DNA from: Holophagae bacterium
GTDB lineage: Bacteria > Acidobacteriota > Holophagae > Acanthopleuribacterales > Acanthopleuribacteraceae
Direction: 5' to 3'
Assembly: GCA_029263455.1 (NCBI GenBank)
Contig: JAJCXM010000008.1
Location: forward strand, 496,001-560,000
DNA length: 64,000 nucleotides
This document shows, in pieces, positions 16,230 through 25,766 of this stretch. The first letter of the stretch is position 1. Every line of letters begins with the position of its first letter. Made by a program: the position numbers and the translations under genes. The notes below the pieces were generated by a model that was not told the origin of the DNA, made no database searches, and was given only the letters and a program-made list of their open reading frames with translations.

Positions 16230-18245
16230 TTGAAGTACAGGCAACGAATGATTCGCCGTCGCTATAGAACCGTTTCCACAGACGACTCACTAAGAATCAA
16301 AGGCACACCTGATGTGGTGATGGTTGTTCGCGAGATCTTGGTATTCGTATTGAGTGTGTTGGTTTTGTGGCTTGCGTTCACCTATCTGCCTTATCCAGGC
16401 GCTGCATCCTTTGCCATCCGAGCGTTGGTGGTCATTTTGGTGATTCTAATTGTCATCAGCCTTGTTTACCGCAACCTGAGAAAATGGCAGTTGGACCTTG
16501 ATGGAAACGGACAAGCCATCAAACTTAATGGTCAGCTACTGGCCTATTTCTCGGAAATTCGTGCCATAGGTTGCACTCAAGTCGAGGAGGCTGGCAAACG
16601 CGTATGGCAAGGGTTTGCTTTGGTAGAACGGTTGGGCCGTATTGATCTTATGCGTCATCCCCAACGCAGTCCTGTCGACGCACTATTAGATCGTGTTCAA
16701 GTACTAACGTCGGCGGCGAAATTACGTTATGTGGCTGCTGATTTGCTGCCCGAGACGACCTTTGCCGCCGGCAAAATAGATCGACCAATGGAAGCGTTGG
16801 CACGTAAGTTCTGGCTGCACGCTGATGCACACTGGCTTCTGCCCCGTGAGATTGTGCGGACGGAGGTTCCAAATCCGGCCCGTGTGTTTCTGGACGACCA
16901 CCAAAGGCAGCTGCAAGCAATGGGGTTCAAGTGGTTACGTGATTATGTAGACCGCAACTCCTTTCTTGATCCAATGATGCGACCACCAATCACGCGCTTG
17001 ATGCAATCCGAGGATCAAACCACATTCGCGTCGGTCATCTATTTGCCGTTTGGTGGTTTTATCAGGGCCGTTATGTGGGTCACACGGCAAAAAAATGCTT
17101 GTTCCATAACGCTATGGAGTCAGTTGGACGATGCCATCATTTGCAGTAGCAACGGTGCCGCCCAGCAAGCGGGAGACAGTATTCTTAGTCAAGCTTGGCC
17201 AGGCTTGTCTGTTGAGGAACTTCTGGACAGTCATCAAGATAGGTGTCGTGAATCTGGCTACGTATTTGAGGGTGCTGAAGATTACGTAGCCATGCTTCAA
17301 CAGGTTGCAGATGCGGCCAAGGAACAGCACCAATGGGACGACGATTGTCCTGACGAAAACCTGAAAAGACTATTGAAAGGGACGGCATCACAGCGCCAAC
17401 AACTTAAGCGTGAATTGATTCTCTTTGCTGAAGCGAGGCGTAGCACTAAAGCGTTCGTGATGGAGGAATCGGCCGATCCAGAATTGTCGGCAACGGCGAG
17501 TCAACCTGCCTGGACCCGTTGGACTCTCTTATTCTATTCTTTAGCTCTATTGGCCGTTCTGGTTGTGTGGTTTCAAAAACCCTGGCGCAAAGAATTGATC
17601 CTTGGTTCGGGAGACAAGATCGCCTATGCGGAGTATCTTTTGGGCGGAGCACATGAAGGCGAGTCGGTTCCCATAATCATGGCGCTCCACGGGCTGGGCG
17701 ATTATCCTGAGTCGTTTGCGGCCCTTTTTGATGGTTGGGATGTGAAGGCACGTTTGATTGTTCCAGCCGGTCCTCGTTCCTACATCATGGGTACTGGATG
17801 GTATGGCATAGAGAACGACTATGAGATCCTGGAAGGAATTCAAGCGAGTGCCGACCTAATGCGTGAATTCATGCAGGACTATCAAAAGCAAAATCCTGGA
17901 AATGATTCTTGGACATTGGTCGGCTTTTCACAAGGCGCATACGTGGCCACGGGTCTTGCCATATATTATCCAGACTCGATCGCAGCGGTTTATGCACTAT
18001 CTGGCGGTGTATATCTAGATTTGCCTGAAGACTATCGACTAACCAATGTCGCGCCCATTTATGCCTTTCATGGGATGGGCGATGATGTTATTCCCGTTGA
18101 ATGGGATGCTTGGTCGGCCGCCTACGTACAGGAAATAGGCGGTCACTATTCACTCTATGTGGATCCCGTGTCAAAACACGGGCCGAGTCGTTCGACACAA
18201 GATGCCCTAAAGCAAATGATAGTCAAGCAATGGGCCTTAAGATGA
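16230..18245 (+). CDS. Membrane protein with C-terminal alpha/beta-hydrolase (carboxylesterase-like)
   Basis: 671 residues. TTG 16230 is the likely start, with GGAG five bases before it; ATG 16248 is the alternative. Two membrane segments lie at about residues 30-52 and 60-80, then a roughly 340-residue region of no known family, a third membrane segment at about 430-448, and a hydrolase domain at about 455-671. The hydrolase has IIMALHGLGDYPE (oxyanion region), GFSQG with Ser567 as nucleophile, GMGDDVIP with the acid and SKHGPS with the His, matching the phospholipase/carboxylesterase family. All triad positions appear intact. The stop overlaps the next start (ATGA), so the two are translated together and probably work together at the membrane. 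Confidence 0.75.
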   Translation: MKYRQRMIRRRYRTVSTDDSLRIKGTPDVVMVVREILVFVLSVLVLWLAFTYLPYPGAASFAIRALVVILVILIVISLVYRNLRKWQLDLDGNGQAIKLNGQLLAYFSEIRAIGCTQVEEAGKRVWQGFALVERLGRIDLMRHPQRSPVDALLDRVQVLTSAAKLRYVAADLLPETTFAAGKIDRPMEALARKFWLHADAHWLLPREIVRTEVPNPARVFLDDHQRQLQAMGFKWLRDYVDRNSFLDPMMRPPITRLMQSEDQTTFASVIYLPFGGFIRAVMWVTRQKNACSITLWSQLDDAIICSSNGAAQQAGDSILSQAWPGLSVEELLDSHQDRCRESGYVFEGAEDYVAMLQQVADAAKEQHQWDDDCPDENLKRLLKGTASQRQQLKRELILFAEARRSTKAFVMEESADPELSATASQPAWTRWTLLFYSLALLAVLVVWFQKPWRKELILGSGDKIAYAEYLLGGAHEGESVPIIMALHGLGDYPESFAALFDGWDVKARLIVPAGPRSYIMGTGWYGIENDYEILEGIQASADLMREFMQDYQKQNPGNDSWTLVGFSQGAYVATGLAIYYPDSIAAVYALSGGVYLDLPEDYRLTNVAPIYAFHGMGDDVIPVEWDAWSAAYVQEIGGHYSLYVDPVSKHGPSRSTQDALKQMIVKQWALR

Positions 18246-19918
18246 TTGAAGTGCGAGCAGTCCTGAAATATCCACGATTTCACAGTCTGGGTCGTTGGCT
18301 GACGTCGCTTACAGCTTCATTTGTAATCATGGTTTTGTGGGGGCGAGGCTTTGGTTTCCACTTGGCGCCATTTAAGCCCATTGACTCTTGGAGCTTGATC
18401 GCGTTTGTCGCACTTGCTGCTGGGATTGCGTTCGCTTCTTGGCTGATCACGGTTCGGGATCATCGTACCGTTGCCGTCGGCAAGAACGCTGTCACGATTC
18501 ACACCTTTGTCTACTACACGTTTTCACGTAATAAGGATTTGGCTGCGGCGATTGTTGCGAAACCCTGGTCGGATGAATTCCTGATGATGAGTAGGTACGC
18601 GTCACTTCGTATTCCGTTGTCGGAATTTGAAGATCCGCGTGACGCAATGCGATTGGTGACAACTCTTCATGGCGAGGCAAGAACGGAATATTGGCGACCA
18701 TCGCTGCTGGCGTTGTCTTTGGCTACCGTCGTATTCGTCATGTCCTCGATTCCGAGTCTCTTGGCGTACAGTCCTCCTGCCAGTTTTGGACCCATGATCG
18801 CAGGAGGCGAATGGTTTAGGATCTTTACAGGGTCTCTAACGAACCCTCCACTCTTCATGGGGACCATTGCTGGAATTTGGTTATTAGTCATTGCTGGGAA
18901 CGCTCATCGTGCCTTAGGGCTACTCAACGTGATTAATATTTTGATTCTGGGTATCTTTCTTGGCGGCCTATTTGAAAGTTGGGTCCATCCTTCGCTTACG
19001 GCTAATGGCCTGGCCTACGGCATTACGTTTCTGGCGGTTAACGCCTGCTTTGCGGCTAACGAAACAAGTTTGCCGTTGATGCACCGAATATCGAAAGCCT
19101 GGTGGGTGTCCGCTTTTGGCATCATGGTGGTTCATTGGATATTTGGCAGCCAGTCTCAAAGTTTTTATTGGGGTTATGGTGGAATCCATCTCGGATTATT
19201 TGCGGTCGGCATGTTGATAGGCCCACGAATCAAGCGTTGGCGCTGGTTTCGATACGCTTGGTTGTTGGCTGTGGTGCTCCTAGTAGGTTCTTGCTTTCTA
19301 CGCTTAGATCCGAAGGCGAGTGTGCAGCGCATGGCGACTGGCTTTGAGGATCACGATCACGGATTTAATCTTTGGTTATGGCGTGAAGCAACCCTAGCTT
19401 CCGCTTCAGAAGAGCAGTTGCTGTGGGTTGCGGAAATTGCCAGAGCGCGTCAAGGACAACATGCGGATCTAGCCTCAGCGGCTCGTGGATTTAGCCTGCG
19501 ACGGCTAGGATCAGCTGAATGTGTGGATGCCTATTGGGATGCCTTTATGCAACAACCCCAATCTACTTACGCGACGTTGCTGGCCGAGTCGCTAATGTTC
19601 AGTTTTGGGCCGGGCGAGTTAGTGGATGGCCTTTTGACGTTGGGCGCAGCAGGCCATGTGAATCTTGTGTTGGAAAGAGCGATCAAAGGGACTCAGCTAT
19701 TTACGATTAAGGATGGCGATGAAACGGTTTGTTGGGTCCTTGTTCGGTGCGGTGATTGCGAGACTCGTGCGATTGAGCTACCGGAAATTTTGGTGCGGTC
19801 GCTAATAAACCTAAGTATTTACTGTTATATGGGGCCTGATGATTGGGTGGACAGGTGCTCATTCTCAATCCATCAGCCTGACCACAGAGCCAAGAGCTGG
19901 ATAACGGTCGATCGCTGA
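18242..19918 (+). CDS. Rhomboid-like membrane protein lacking the catalytic serine
   Basis: 558 residues from ATG 18242, which overlaps the upstream TGA as ATGA; a longer frame back to 18101 lies inside the upstream gene. Several membrane segments are present. 'GGEWFRIFTGSLTNPP' matches the GxWxR-type loop of rhomboids, and 'GGIHLGLFAVGMLIG' matches the catalytic-His helix (His316). The helix that should read GxSG is NGLAYG (residues 255-260), with Ala258 where the serine belongs, and the His/Asn of the second core helix are not seen. It is therefore probably a pseudoprotease, similar in logic to iRhoms. The last 200 residues look soluble and helical (TPR/Sel1-like feel, 'EEQLLWVAEIARARQGQHADLASAARGF'). 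Its partner is likely the upstream hydrolase. Confidence 0.7.
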   Translation: MIEVRAVLKYPRFHSLGRWLTSLTASFVIMVLWGRGFGFHLAPFKPIDSWSLIAFVALAAGIAFASWLITVRDHRTVAVGKNAVTIHTFVYYTFSRNKDLAAAIVAKPWSDEFLMMSRYASLRIPLSEFEDPRDAMRLVTTLHGEARTEYWRPSLLALSLATVVFVMSSIPSLLAYSPPASFGPMIAGGEWFRIFTGSLTNPPLFMGTIAGIWLLVIAGNAHRALGLLNVINILILGIFLGGLFESWVHPSLTANGLAYGITFLAVNACFAANETSLPLMHRISKAWWVSAFGIMVVHWIFGSQSQSFYWGYGGIHLGLFAVGMLIGPRIKRWRWFRYAWLLAVVLLVGSCFLRLDPKASVQRMATGFEDHDHGFNLWLWREATLASASEEQLLWVAEIARARQGQHADLASAARGFSLRRLGSAECVDAYWDAFMQQPQSTYATLLAESLMFSFGPGELVDGLLTLGAAGHVNLVLERAIKGTQLFTIKDGDETVCWVLVRCGDCETRAIELPEILVRSLINLSIYCYMGPDDWVDRCSFSIHQPDHRAKSWITVDR

Positions 19919-19943
19919 CTTCATCACAAGTGGATCTTCAGCT

Positions 19944-19994
19944 CTCGGGGTGCACTGGATGCCCGAGCACGGAAGCATGGGGTTTTGGCCCATG
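19944..19994. terminator. Two hairpins between convergent genes
   Basis: CTCGGG/CCCGAG (19944-19967) is followed by CATGGG/CCCATG (19976-19994). They lie between the 3' ends of convergent genes and could act as a bidirectional terminator. Neither has a T-run, so confidence is low. Confidence 0.35.
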
Positions 19995-20067
19995 TCCTGT
20001 TAGTCTGCAGTCAGGGTTGGATGAGCAATATCAATCCTGGCTCAGATTCTGTTATGGTTGTCTTTGA

Positions 20068-23000
20068 TTATTCGGTTGCCTTCGTGCTTGGATCCTGTGC
20101 AATCAGTGATTTGAGCCGAGCTAGCTCATACTCAAGCTCCTCGATTCGTTTTTGATGACTGGGCGTGTCACTATTTGTCGGCCTAGATTCGGGTTTCATG
20201 TAAACCAGCTTCTCACCGCTGACACGCTCCAAGATCCGCATGGCACGCAACATATCCACATTGATGACGCGTCCTTCCCGTTGAGAATAGAATGACCATG
20301 CCATCGGCTCAGACTTGTCCATAAGCGTGAAATTGTGAGGTGACAGGGTGGTAATGTTGCCCGCCTCGTCGCGCACCTTAAGTTCGGAACTGGCCGCCAC
20401 ATCTTCAGCATACAATTGAACCAGATTTGTAGGTGATGAATTGGGAGCTATGTCATTGGCAAGCGCCAGCGTCCCGGATACGCCTACATTGCCGTCAGAA
20501 TACAGACCGCCGGACCCGATATTGACCCCGCCGGCTACACTAACCTGGCCTTGCGCATTGAGATCTTGCTTAATATTTATACGCCCTACCTCGGCGGAAT
20601 GTGCAGTCAATGACGAGACCAGAGTGCCTGTGAGATCAATCACGCGGAGCTCGTCTGAGAGGCTATCCACTACATAGGCAAATTGACCATTCACGGCGAT
20701 GCCCGAGGAACTATCGCCTAAATCTAAAAATCCTGCGACAACAGGATCACTGGGTCGAGAAACGTTCACACTCCACAACGCATCCAGCGATACATCCAAC
20801 ACATAGGCCATTCCACCCGAAACGAACAAACGATTAGGGCTACCAGGGACTGCCAGGGTTGATGCTAGTGACGGCAAGCTGGGGTCCGAAACATCGATTA
20901 CTCTCAACTCGCCCGGCCTCGTGATGTAAGCATATCGTCCCACCATGGCGACGTTCCGTGACTGTGACCCTATGTTTAAGGTGCCCACCACGATCGGCGT
21001 TGTCGAATCTGATACATCAACAACGCGCAACAAGGAGTTTGTCGGATCCACTACATAGGCAAAAGCACCCTGAATTATCAATGCGTAGGGTTCGGATCCC
21101 AATGGGACGCTACTTGTGACAGATGGTGAAGATGGATCTGAAATGTCGATTATTTTCAGGTCATCGGAGGATGTGTCTGTGACGTAGGCATATCGACCCA
21201 CCACATCTAGTCCAATAGGAATACCTACCAAGGATATGCTACCTGCTATTTGAGGTGCATTAGGATTGATAATGTCTATCACTTTGAGATCGTCGGATAA
21301 TACGTCGGTTACATACAGGTAACGTCCTCGAACTATCGCCGTTCTAGGCGAGCCGCCAATCATTAAGCTGCCGACCTGTTCCGGACTATACGGATCAGTT
21401 AGGTCAACTACTCTTAACTCCCCGGATCCCGTGCCTATAACATAAGCATAGGGCCCAGACACCGCAATCTCACTCGGACTGAATCCCGAGCCCAAATCAA
21501 GAATGGCTACTACAGCTGGGGTGCCTGGCATTTGCATCAATCGGGTGCTATTGAGCGTGCCCAGGACTGAGGCATTTCCGTCCACACGAAGGCTATTCCC
21601 AATCAGTAAGTTTTTTTCCACTGACGCGCTTTGCTTTACCTCCATGGTTCCCGTCTTGAAGGACTGCGTGTTGACAGTCGGCACTGTTATTCCAGTGAGA
21701 TTGAGAACTTCAAAGCCAGAATCTGTGTTGCCTACTGCGTAAGCGAAGTTACCCGCCACCACCACGTCGTAGGCTCCAGCGAGTTCGGTGGTCGCGTCAT
21801 CTGCAATGGAGGCAACTTCAACTGGCGCTGTTGGGTCAGAAACGTCAATGACACTGATACCGTTGTCGCCGTCTGACGCCACGAAGACGAGGTTTCCTAC
21901 TAAGGTGATTCCACGTGGCGAATCGAGCAGACGCGTGCCATCATCGATTAATGTTCCAACCTGCATGGGTGCGGTGGGATCTGAAACGTCCAACACCGTC
22001 AAGGCGTCTTCTGTCGTAGACGAAACATACGCAAATGGTCCAGAGACGACAATTTCTCGACAGCGGTCCAAGTTTGTGGTGCCATCATCGAATAGGGCAC
22101 CGACGTGAACAGGATTACGTGGATCTGAAATGTCCAAAATCTCAACGCCTTCGAATGGGCCGGTGACATAAGCATATGAACCGCAAACATCAAGGTTAAT
22201 AGCACCGGAAAGCGCGGTGGTGCCATCATCAAAAATGGCACCTAGTGGCTTTGGATGCCGTGGGTTGGAAACATCAATTATTTGTAGGCCAGATTCACCA
22301 TTTGAGGTGACATAGGCATAAGAACCTACTACTTTTAGTGCCGATGCTCCGCCAAGGGCCGTGGTCGGCGTATCAGACAGCGAACTCAGATGCACGGGTT
22401 GACTGGGATCAGATACATCCACTATTTCAAAACCCTCGCTAGAGGAGGTTAGGTAGGCCAAATTGCCATGAACTACTACGTCGGTGGGTGAAGCTAAGGC
22501 GGTTGTGGCGTCATCTACGAGGGTGCCTACGATGGTGGGTGCCGACGGATTTTGAAGGTCAATAATGTTCAGGGCGTTACCACCCCAAACCCCCACATAA
22601 GCATAGTTGCCCTGAACATAAACAGAACGCGGGAACGTACCGGAAGTGGCGACCGCACCTTCATGTCGAAGGTCGCCAAATGTTTGCAGCATACGGCCGC
22701 CATTAAGGGTCAACGCTTCACTAGGGCTGGTAGTGCCCACTCCGATGTTGCCAGATGTTATTAGGTGATCGTCATCGAAATCTAGGGTGCCACTACCTGC
22801 GGTAATTCGGTCGTTGCTGCCGTTAATCGTTACCGAACCGTCGCTGATGACCGTTCCCATGGCATTCAGGTTGCCGCCTACCCAGTCACCTGCGTTGTCA
22901 ATTACGGTGCCAAACCCGCTAACGGAGTAGCTGGTGCCTGTCACGGCGAGGCTGGCCAGGTTGCCGGCTAAGAAATTAGCCACCTGGGCCAAATAACTTC

Positions 23001-23421
23001 CGTCCACGCCGGGTAAGCCCAGGGAAAGCTTGTGTTGTAGTGCTTGGCTGTCTGGATCCAATCGAATTTGCTTTGCACGCGGGAAAATGGCGATAGGTTT
23101 ATCTGCGATCAATTGCCCATCCACCTGCACCTCAATCCAGGCAGTCCCTCGCCGAAGAATTGAAGCGGGCACGGGGCCGCCTGTCGCACCCAACAACAAG
23201 ACTGGCTCACCGCCCAACCACCAGATTCTTTCGGCAGGCTCATAAGCCACGACCTCGCCGTTGGGGCTAACCTGGTAGGCTATTTCAGCCCATATGTCTT
23301 GACCCGGTTGGTAGTCAAAGTCTAGCTCTAATATCACTGGCACAACTACTGGACCTCGATAATCTTGTGCATAGACCGTCCAAACGACAAAAAAGAACAT
23401 AGCGCAGCGTTTCATCCACAT
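20068..23421 (-). CDS. Secreted double LVIVD beta-propeller protein with coiled-coil tail
   Basis: 1117 residues. The ATG at 23421 is chosen because GGAGGA sits five bases upstream and a signal peptide (MWMKRCAMFFFVVWTVYAQ) follows; the frame is open back to 23595 but without such features. Residues about 20-230 are beta-rich, then a collar 'SGNIGVGTTSPSEALTLNGG' like that of phage tail-fibre/S74-type proteins. Next come two groups of seven LVIVD repeats (e.g. GLQIIDVSNPRHPKPLG, ELRVIDVSDPSLPSLAS), separated by a spacer with another 'LLIGNSLRVDGNASVLG' collar, then a third collar and a C-terminal coiled coil (RIEELEYELARLKSL). There is no peptidase S74 chaperone. The design suggests an elongated, perhaps trimeric, surface protein. 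Confidence 0.75.
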   Translation of the reverse strand: MWMKRCAMFFFVVWTVYAQDYRGPVVVPVILELDFDYQPGQDIWAEIAYQVSPNGEVVAYEPAERIWWLGGEPVLLLGATGGPVPASILRRGTAWIEVQVDGQLIADKPIAIFPRAKQIRLDPDSQALQHKLSLGLPGVDGSYLAQVANFLAGNLASLAVTGTSYSVSGFGTVIDNAGDWVGGNLNAMGTVISDGSVTINGSNDRITAGSGTLDFDDDHLITSGNIGVGTTSPSEALTLNGGRMLQTFGDLRHEGAVATSGTFPRSVYVQGNYAYVGVWGGNALNIIDLQNPSAPTIVGTLVDDATTALASPTDVVVHGNLAYLTSSSEGFEIVDVSDPSQPVHLSSLSDTPTTALGGASALKVVGSYAYVTSNGESGLQIIDVSNPRHPKPLGAIFDDGTTALSGAINLDVCGSYAYVTGPFEGVEILDISDPRNPVHVGALFDDGTTNLDRCREIVVSGPFAYVSSTTEDALTVLDVSDPTAPMQVGTLIDDGTRLLDSPRGITLVGNLVFVASDGDNGISVIDVSDPTAPVEVASIADDATTELAGAYDVVVAGNFAYAVGNTDSGFEVLNLTGITVPTVNTQSFKTGTMEVKQSASVEKNLLIGNSLRVDGNASVLGTLNSTRLMQMPGTPAVVAILDLGSGFSPSEIAVSGPYAYVIGTGSGELRVVDLTDPYSPEQVGSLMIGGSPRTAIVRGRYLYVTDVLSDDLKVIDIINPNAPQIAGSISLVGIPIGLDVVGRYAYVTDTSSDDLKIIDISDPSSPSVTSSVPLGSEPYALIIQGAFAYVVDPTNSLLRVVDVSDSTTPIVVGTLNIGSQSRNVAMVGRYAYITRPGELRVIDVSDPSLPSLASTLAVPGSPNRLFVSGGMAYVLDVSLDALWSVNVSRPSDPVVAGFLDLGDSSSGIAVNGQFAYVVDSLSDELRVIDLTGTLVSSLTAHSAEVGRINIKQDLNAQGQVSVAGGVNIGSGGLYSDGNVGVSGTLALANDIAPNSSPTNLVQLYAEDVAASSELKVRDEAGNITTLSPHNFTLMDKSEPMAWSFYSQREGRVINVDMLRAMRILERVSGEKLVYMKPESRPTNSDTPSHQKRIEELEYELARLKSLIAQDPSTKATE

Positions 23422-23868
23422 ACTATTCCTCCAATTTGCGTAACACGATACGGGTGCTTTTGTTACCTTATCGTCAAAACACGCTGAGAGCTGCAGTCTT
23501 GATTGACTTAGGTTCAATATAGGTTTTGCGGCGCTGCGTTTGATAATCGGCGACGAAGGCAGGACGCCCATAGTGTTGAGGAGAATGATGCTCAAGTGCG
23601 CATGGAGGCATTCATAAAGCGGTCAAGTATCTGTATGTTCGAACTTTGACAGGTGCGTGCTTTGCGGAGAAAGCCGGATTCTAGAATGTATCTTTAGGTA
23701 TTTCACCCGATTGTGGCACTACTTCCATGTTATTCGTTGATTGCACAAGGCCGAGGCCGCTTTCCAGTCTGCAAATACCTAGTGACCTGTTACTACATCG
23801 GTTTGCTCCGCAATGTGGTAGAACGAAATTGGCATCACATTACGTCCTATATCACTCGGGAGATTGCC
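23422..23868. other. Divergent intergenic region, 447 bp
   Basis: Separates the LVIVD gene from the small membrane-protein gene. The plus-strand frame from 23713 is open here but has no ribosome site or signal. I see no RNA gene or clear promoter. Confidence 0.5.
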
Positions 23869-24294
23869 ATGAATAGCCGTCGTTTCTTTTTGATTTCAAC
23901 TGCCTTAACAGCTTTGACCATGGTGCTCCACACGATTGGCCACTTTTCTCCGCCGCCTGGCGACGAAGCATCGATGGCGCTGATCCAGACGATGCAGGCC
24001 TTTCACTTTGATATGCCCTTTGGTATGCGCCCAAACATGTTTGGTATTGTTAAGAGCCTCAGTTTAACCATGACTCTTTTGTTGGTGGCTTTGGTCCTCA
24101 TCAATCTCATGGCTTGGAAACGCTTAGGGCGACATCTCTTCCTTAAGGACTTGGCGGCAATTAACGCACTGGTGCAGGTTGCCTTGACCATCATGTATGG
24201 GTTCTATCAAGTGGCGCCGCCTTTCGTCTTGTTTTCTGCCTGTAGTGTTATGTGGATTGCGACATGGTTGAAAAGGGGAAAACCTGAGCCATGA
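23869..24294 (+). CDS. Small four-helix membrane protein (LIC_13387-like)
   Basis: 141 residues from ATG 23869, with GGGAG six bases upstream; the longer frame from 23713 lacks support. Four hydrophobic segments are visible: 'FFLISTALTALTMVLHTIGHF', 'SLSLTMTLLLVALVLINLMAW', 'LAAINALVQVALTIMYGFYQ' and 'PFVLFSACSVMWIATWL'. The N-terminal 'LTALTMVLHTIGHFSPPP' and the following 'AFHFDMPFGMRPNMFGI' resemble small membrane proteins annotated LIC_13387-type. Function unknown. Confidence 0.6.
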   Translation: MNSRRFFLISTALTALTMVLHTIGHFSPPPGDEASMALIQTMQAFHFDMPFGMRPNMFGIVKSLSLTMTLLLVALVLINLMAWKRLGRHLFLKDLAAINALVQVALTIMYGFYQVAPPFVLFSACSVMWIATWLKRGKPEP

Positions 24295-24300
24295 TTGTCG

Positions 24301-24336
24301 CCTCATAGCCGTTCATTTAACCAAGCTATCCTGAGG
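24301..24336. terminator. Possible hairpin between convergent genes
   Basis: CCTCATAGC and GCTATCCTGAGG can pair over about nine bases with a three-base bulge, just after the small membrane-protein gene and downstream of the convergent PhoX-like gene. No T-run is present. Confidence 0.3.
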
Positions 24337-24416
24337 CAAGTTATAGATCGAAATTGTAGTCGGCTGTACTCATCGATAGCGGCATGAAGCCACGAAAATC
24401 ACCGGGCATGTTTCCG

Positions 24417-25763
24417 CTAAGCGGATGGCCAGGGGCCTGTGATGGCGATGGTCATGCCCGGGTGATAGACGTTGATGAAGAGGGTGGAACCGTCAGGTGA
24501 CCAGCAACAACCGGCCAGTTCGCTACGGTTGGCGATATGATCAGCAACCACGTAGATCGTGCCATCTGGTCTCACAGCCAAGATCCTTTGTGTCTTTTCC
24601 TTGCCGTCCTCGCAAACGATGACGTCTCCAAAGGGTGAAATACACAAGTTATCGCACATGGACATGGACTTGACGTGATGGGACTCAACGAAGAGTTCGA
24701 TGGTGGCTGGATCATTTTTCTCTTCGTTTGTGCCTTCGTTTTTGCTCGGCGTATAGCGCCAGATTTGGCCAAGCCGTTTTGGTCCGCCTTCCGTGCAGGT
24801 AAATAGATAAGAATGGCCGTCGAAGACGATGTCCTCGCCACGACAGAAGATGGCTGCGCCTCTATTTGCACCACGGCTACGGATGACGTCTTCTTCAGGA
24901 TCAGGATCGTCTATATCGATCCAACTGACCTGGTACTTTTGTCCTGCTTTGTAATCGCTATGCCGATGATTGGCGGTGCGTTGATTTGGGGCATGGGTAA
25001 TGACAGCTGTTTGTAACTTGCCGCCAGCGTGTAGATCCGTTGGGTCGTGCATCAGAAAGCGATAAAACAGGCCTTCTATTCGATCCTCGGTTAAATAGGC
25101 GACGCCTCCTGAAGGATGAAAACAGACAGCCTCATGGCGAAAAAGACCCATGTCTTTAATGGGCTGAGGGTTGCCATCATGCGTTGGGCTGACCTCAAAA
25201 CAGTAGCCGTGTTTTTTTAAGGGTCCACCGCTGGGAATGAAGGCTTCTTCGCAACTGATCCACGTTCCCCAAGGCGTTATGCCACCTGCGCAATTCAAAA
25301 TGGTTCCCGTGATGCTTAAGCGTTGATCGACGACCTTCTGCGCCTTGGGATCGTAGATTAATGTCGTGGTTCCACCGCAGGGAACAACACCTTGTTTTCC
25401 TGGGTCGTAACAAATCTCACTTGGCATGTGCCGCGGTGCTTGTTTGCCAAAGTGGGTTAATCTTGAATCGTTGGACTTGAGCTCATGGTTACGAATGAAA
25501 GCTAGGTTTCCGTCATTCATGGGAATCAAACCCATGCCATCAAATGCGCTAGGTACCACCCAGCCATCCGCCATCGCGTCGCCCGCTCTTGACAGGATTC
25601 GGTAACTGAAATCCTTGGCCAGATTGAGTATTCCGGCGGGATCGGGCATTAAGGGACCTAGCGGTGATGGGTACAGATGATCGGCTTTATTGTTGCCTGA
25701 GGCACACGAGAATGGTAGCAAGGCCGCGGAGCCCAAGAATTGTCGTCTTGAGATCCGTGTCAT
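24417..25763 (-). CDS. PhoX-like (DUF839) Tat-exported phosphatase
   Basis: 448 residues beginning with a twin-arginine signal (TRISRRQFLGSAALLPF, then a Cys that could be lipidated). The mature part matches the PhoX/DUF839 family: 'DGMGLIPMNDGNLAFIRNHEL', 'GGTTTLIYDPKAQKVVDQRLSITGT', 'NCAGGITPWGTWISCEE' and 'HEAVCFHPSGGVAYLTEDR'. PhoX enzymes are periplasmic calcium/iron-dependent phosphatases with a propeller fold. The NHE, NCAGG, CEE and TED motifs seen here are the usual metal-site regions. It is shorter than classical PhoX (about 600-700 residues), so it may be a DUF839 relative with another substrate. Only three bases separate it from the upstream aconitase gene, so the two share a transcript. 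Confidence 0.8.
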   Translation of the reverse strand: MTRISRRQFLGSAALLPFSCASGNNKADHLYPSPLGPLMPDPAGILNLAKDFSYRILSRAGDAMADGWVVPSAFDGMGLIPMNDGNLAFIRNHELKSNDSRLTHFGKQAPRHMPSEICYDPGKQGVVPCGGTTTLIYDPKAQKVVDQRLSITGTILNCAGGITPWGTWISCEEAFIPSGGPLKKHGYCFEVSPTHDGNPQPIKDMGLFRHEAVCFHPSGGVAYLTEDRIEGLFYRFLMHDPTDLHAGGKLQTAVITHAPNQRTANHRHSDYKAGQKYQVSWIDIDDPDPEEDVIRSRGANRGAAIFCRGEDIVFDGHSYLFTCTEGGPKRLGQIWRYTPSKNEGTNEEKNDPATIELFVESHHVKSMSMCDNLCISPFGDVIVCEDGKEKTQRILAVRPDGTIYVVADHIANRSELAGCCWSPDGSTLFINVYHPGMTIAITGPWPSA

Positions 25764-25766
25764 GGA

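Noticed and set aside
18101-18241. Upstream extension of the rhomboid-like gene to 18101
   Set aside because: It overlaps the end of the hydrolase gene; the ATGA junction at 18242-18245 is the natural coupled start.
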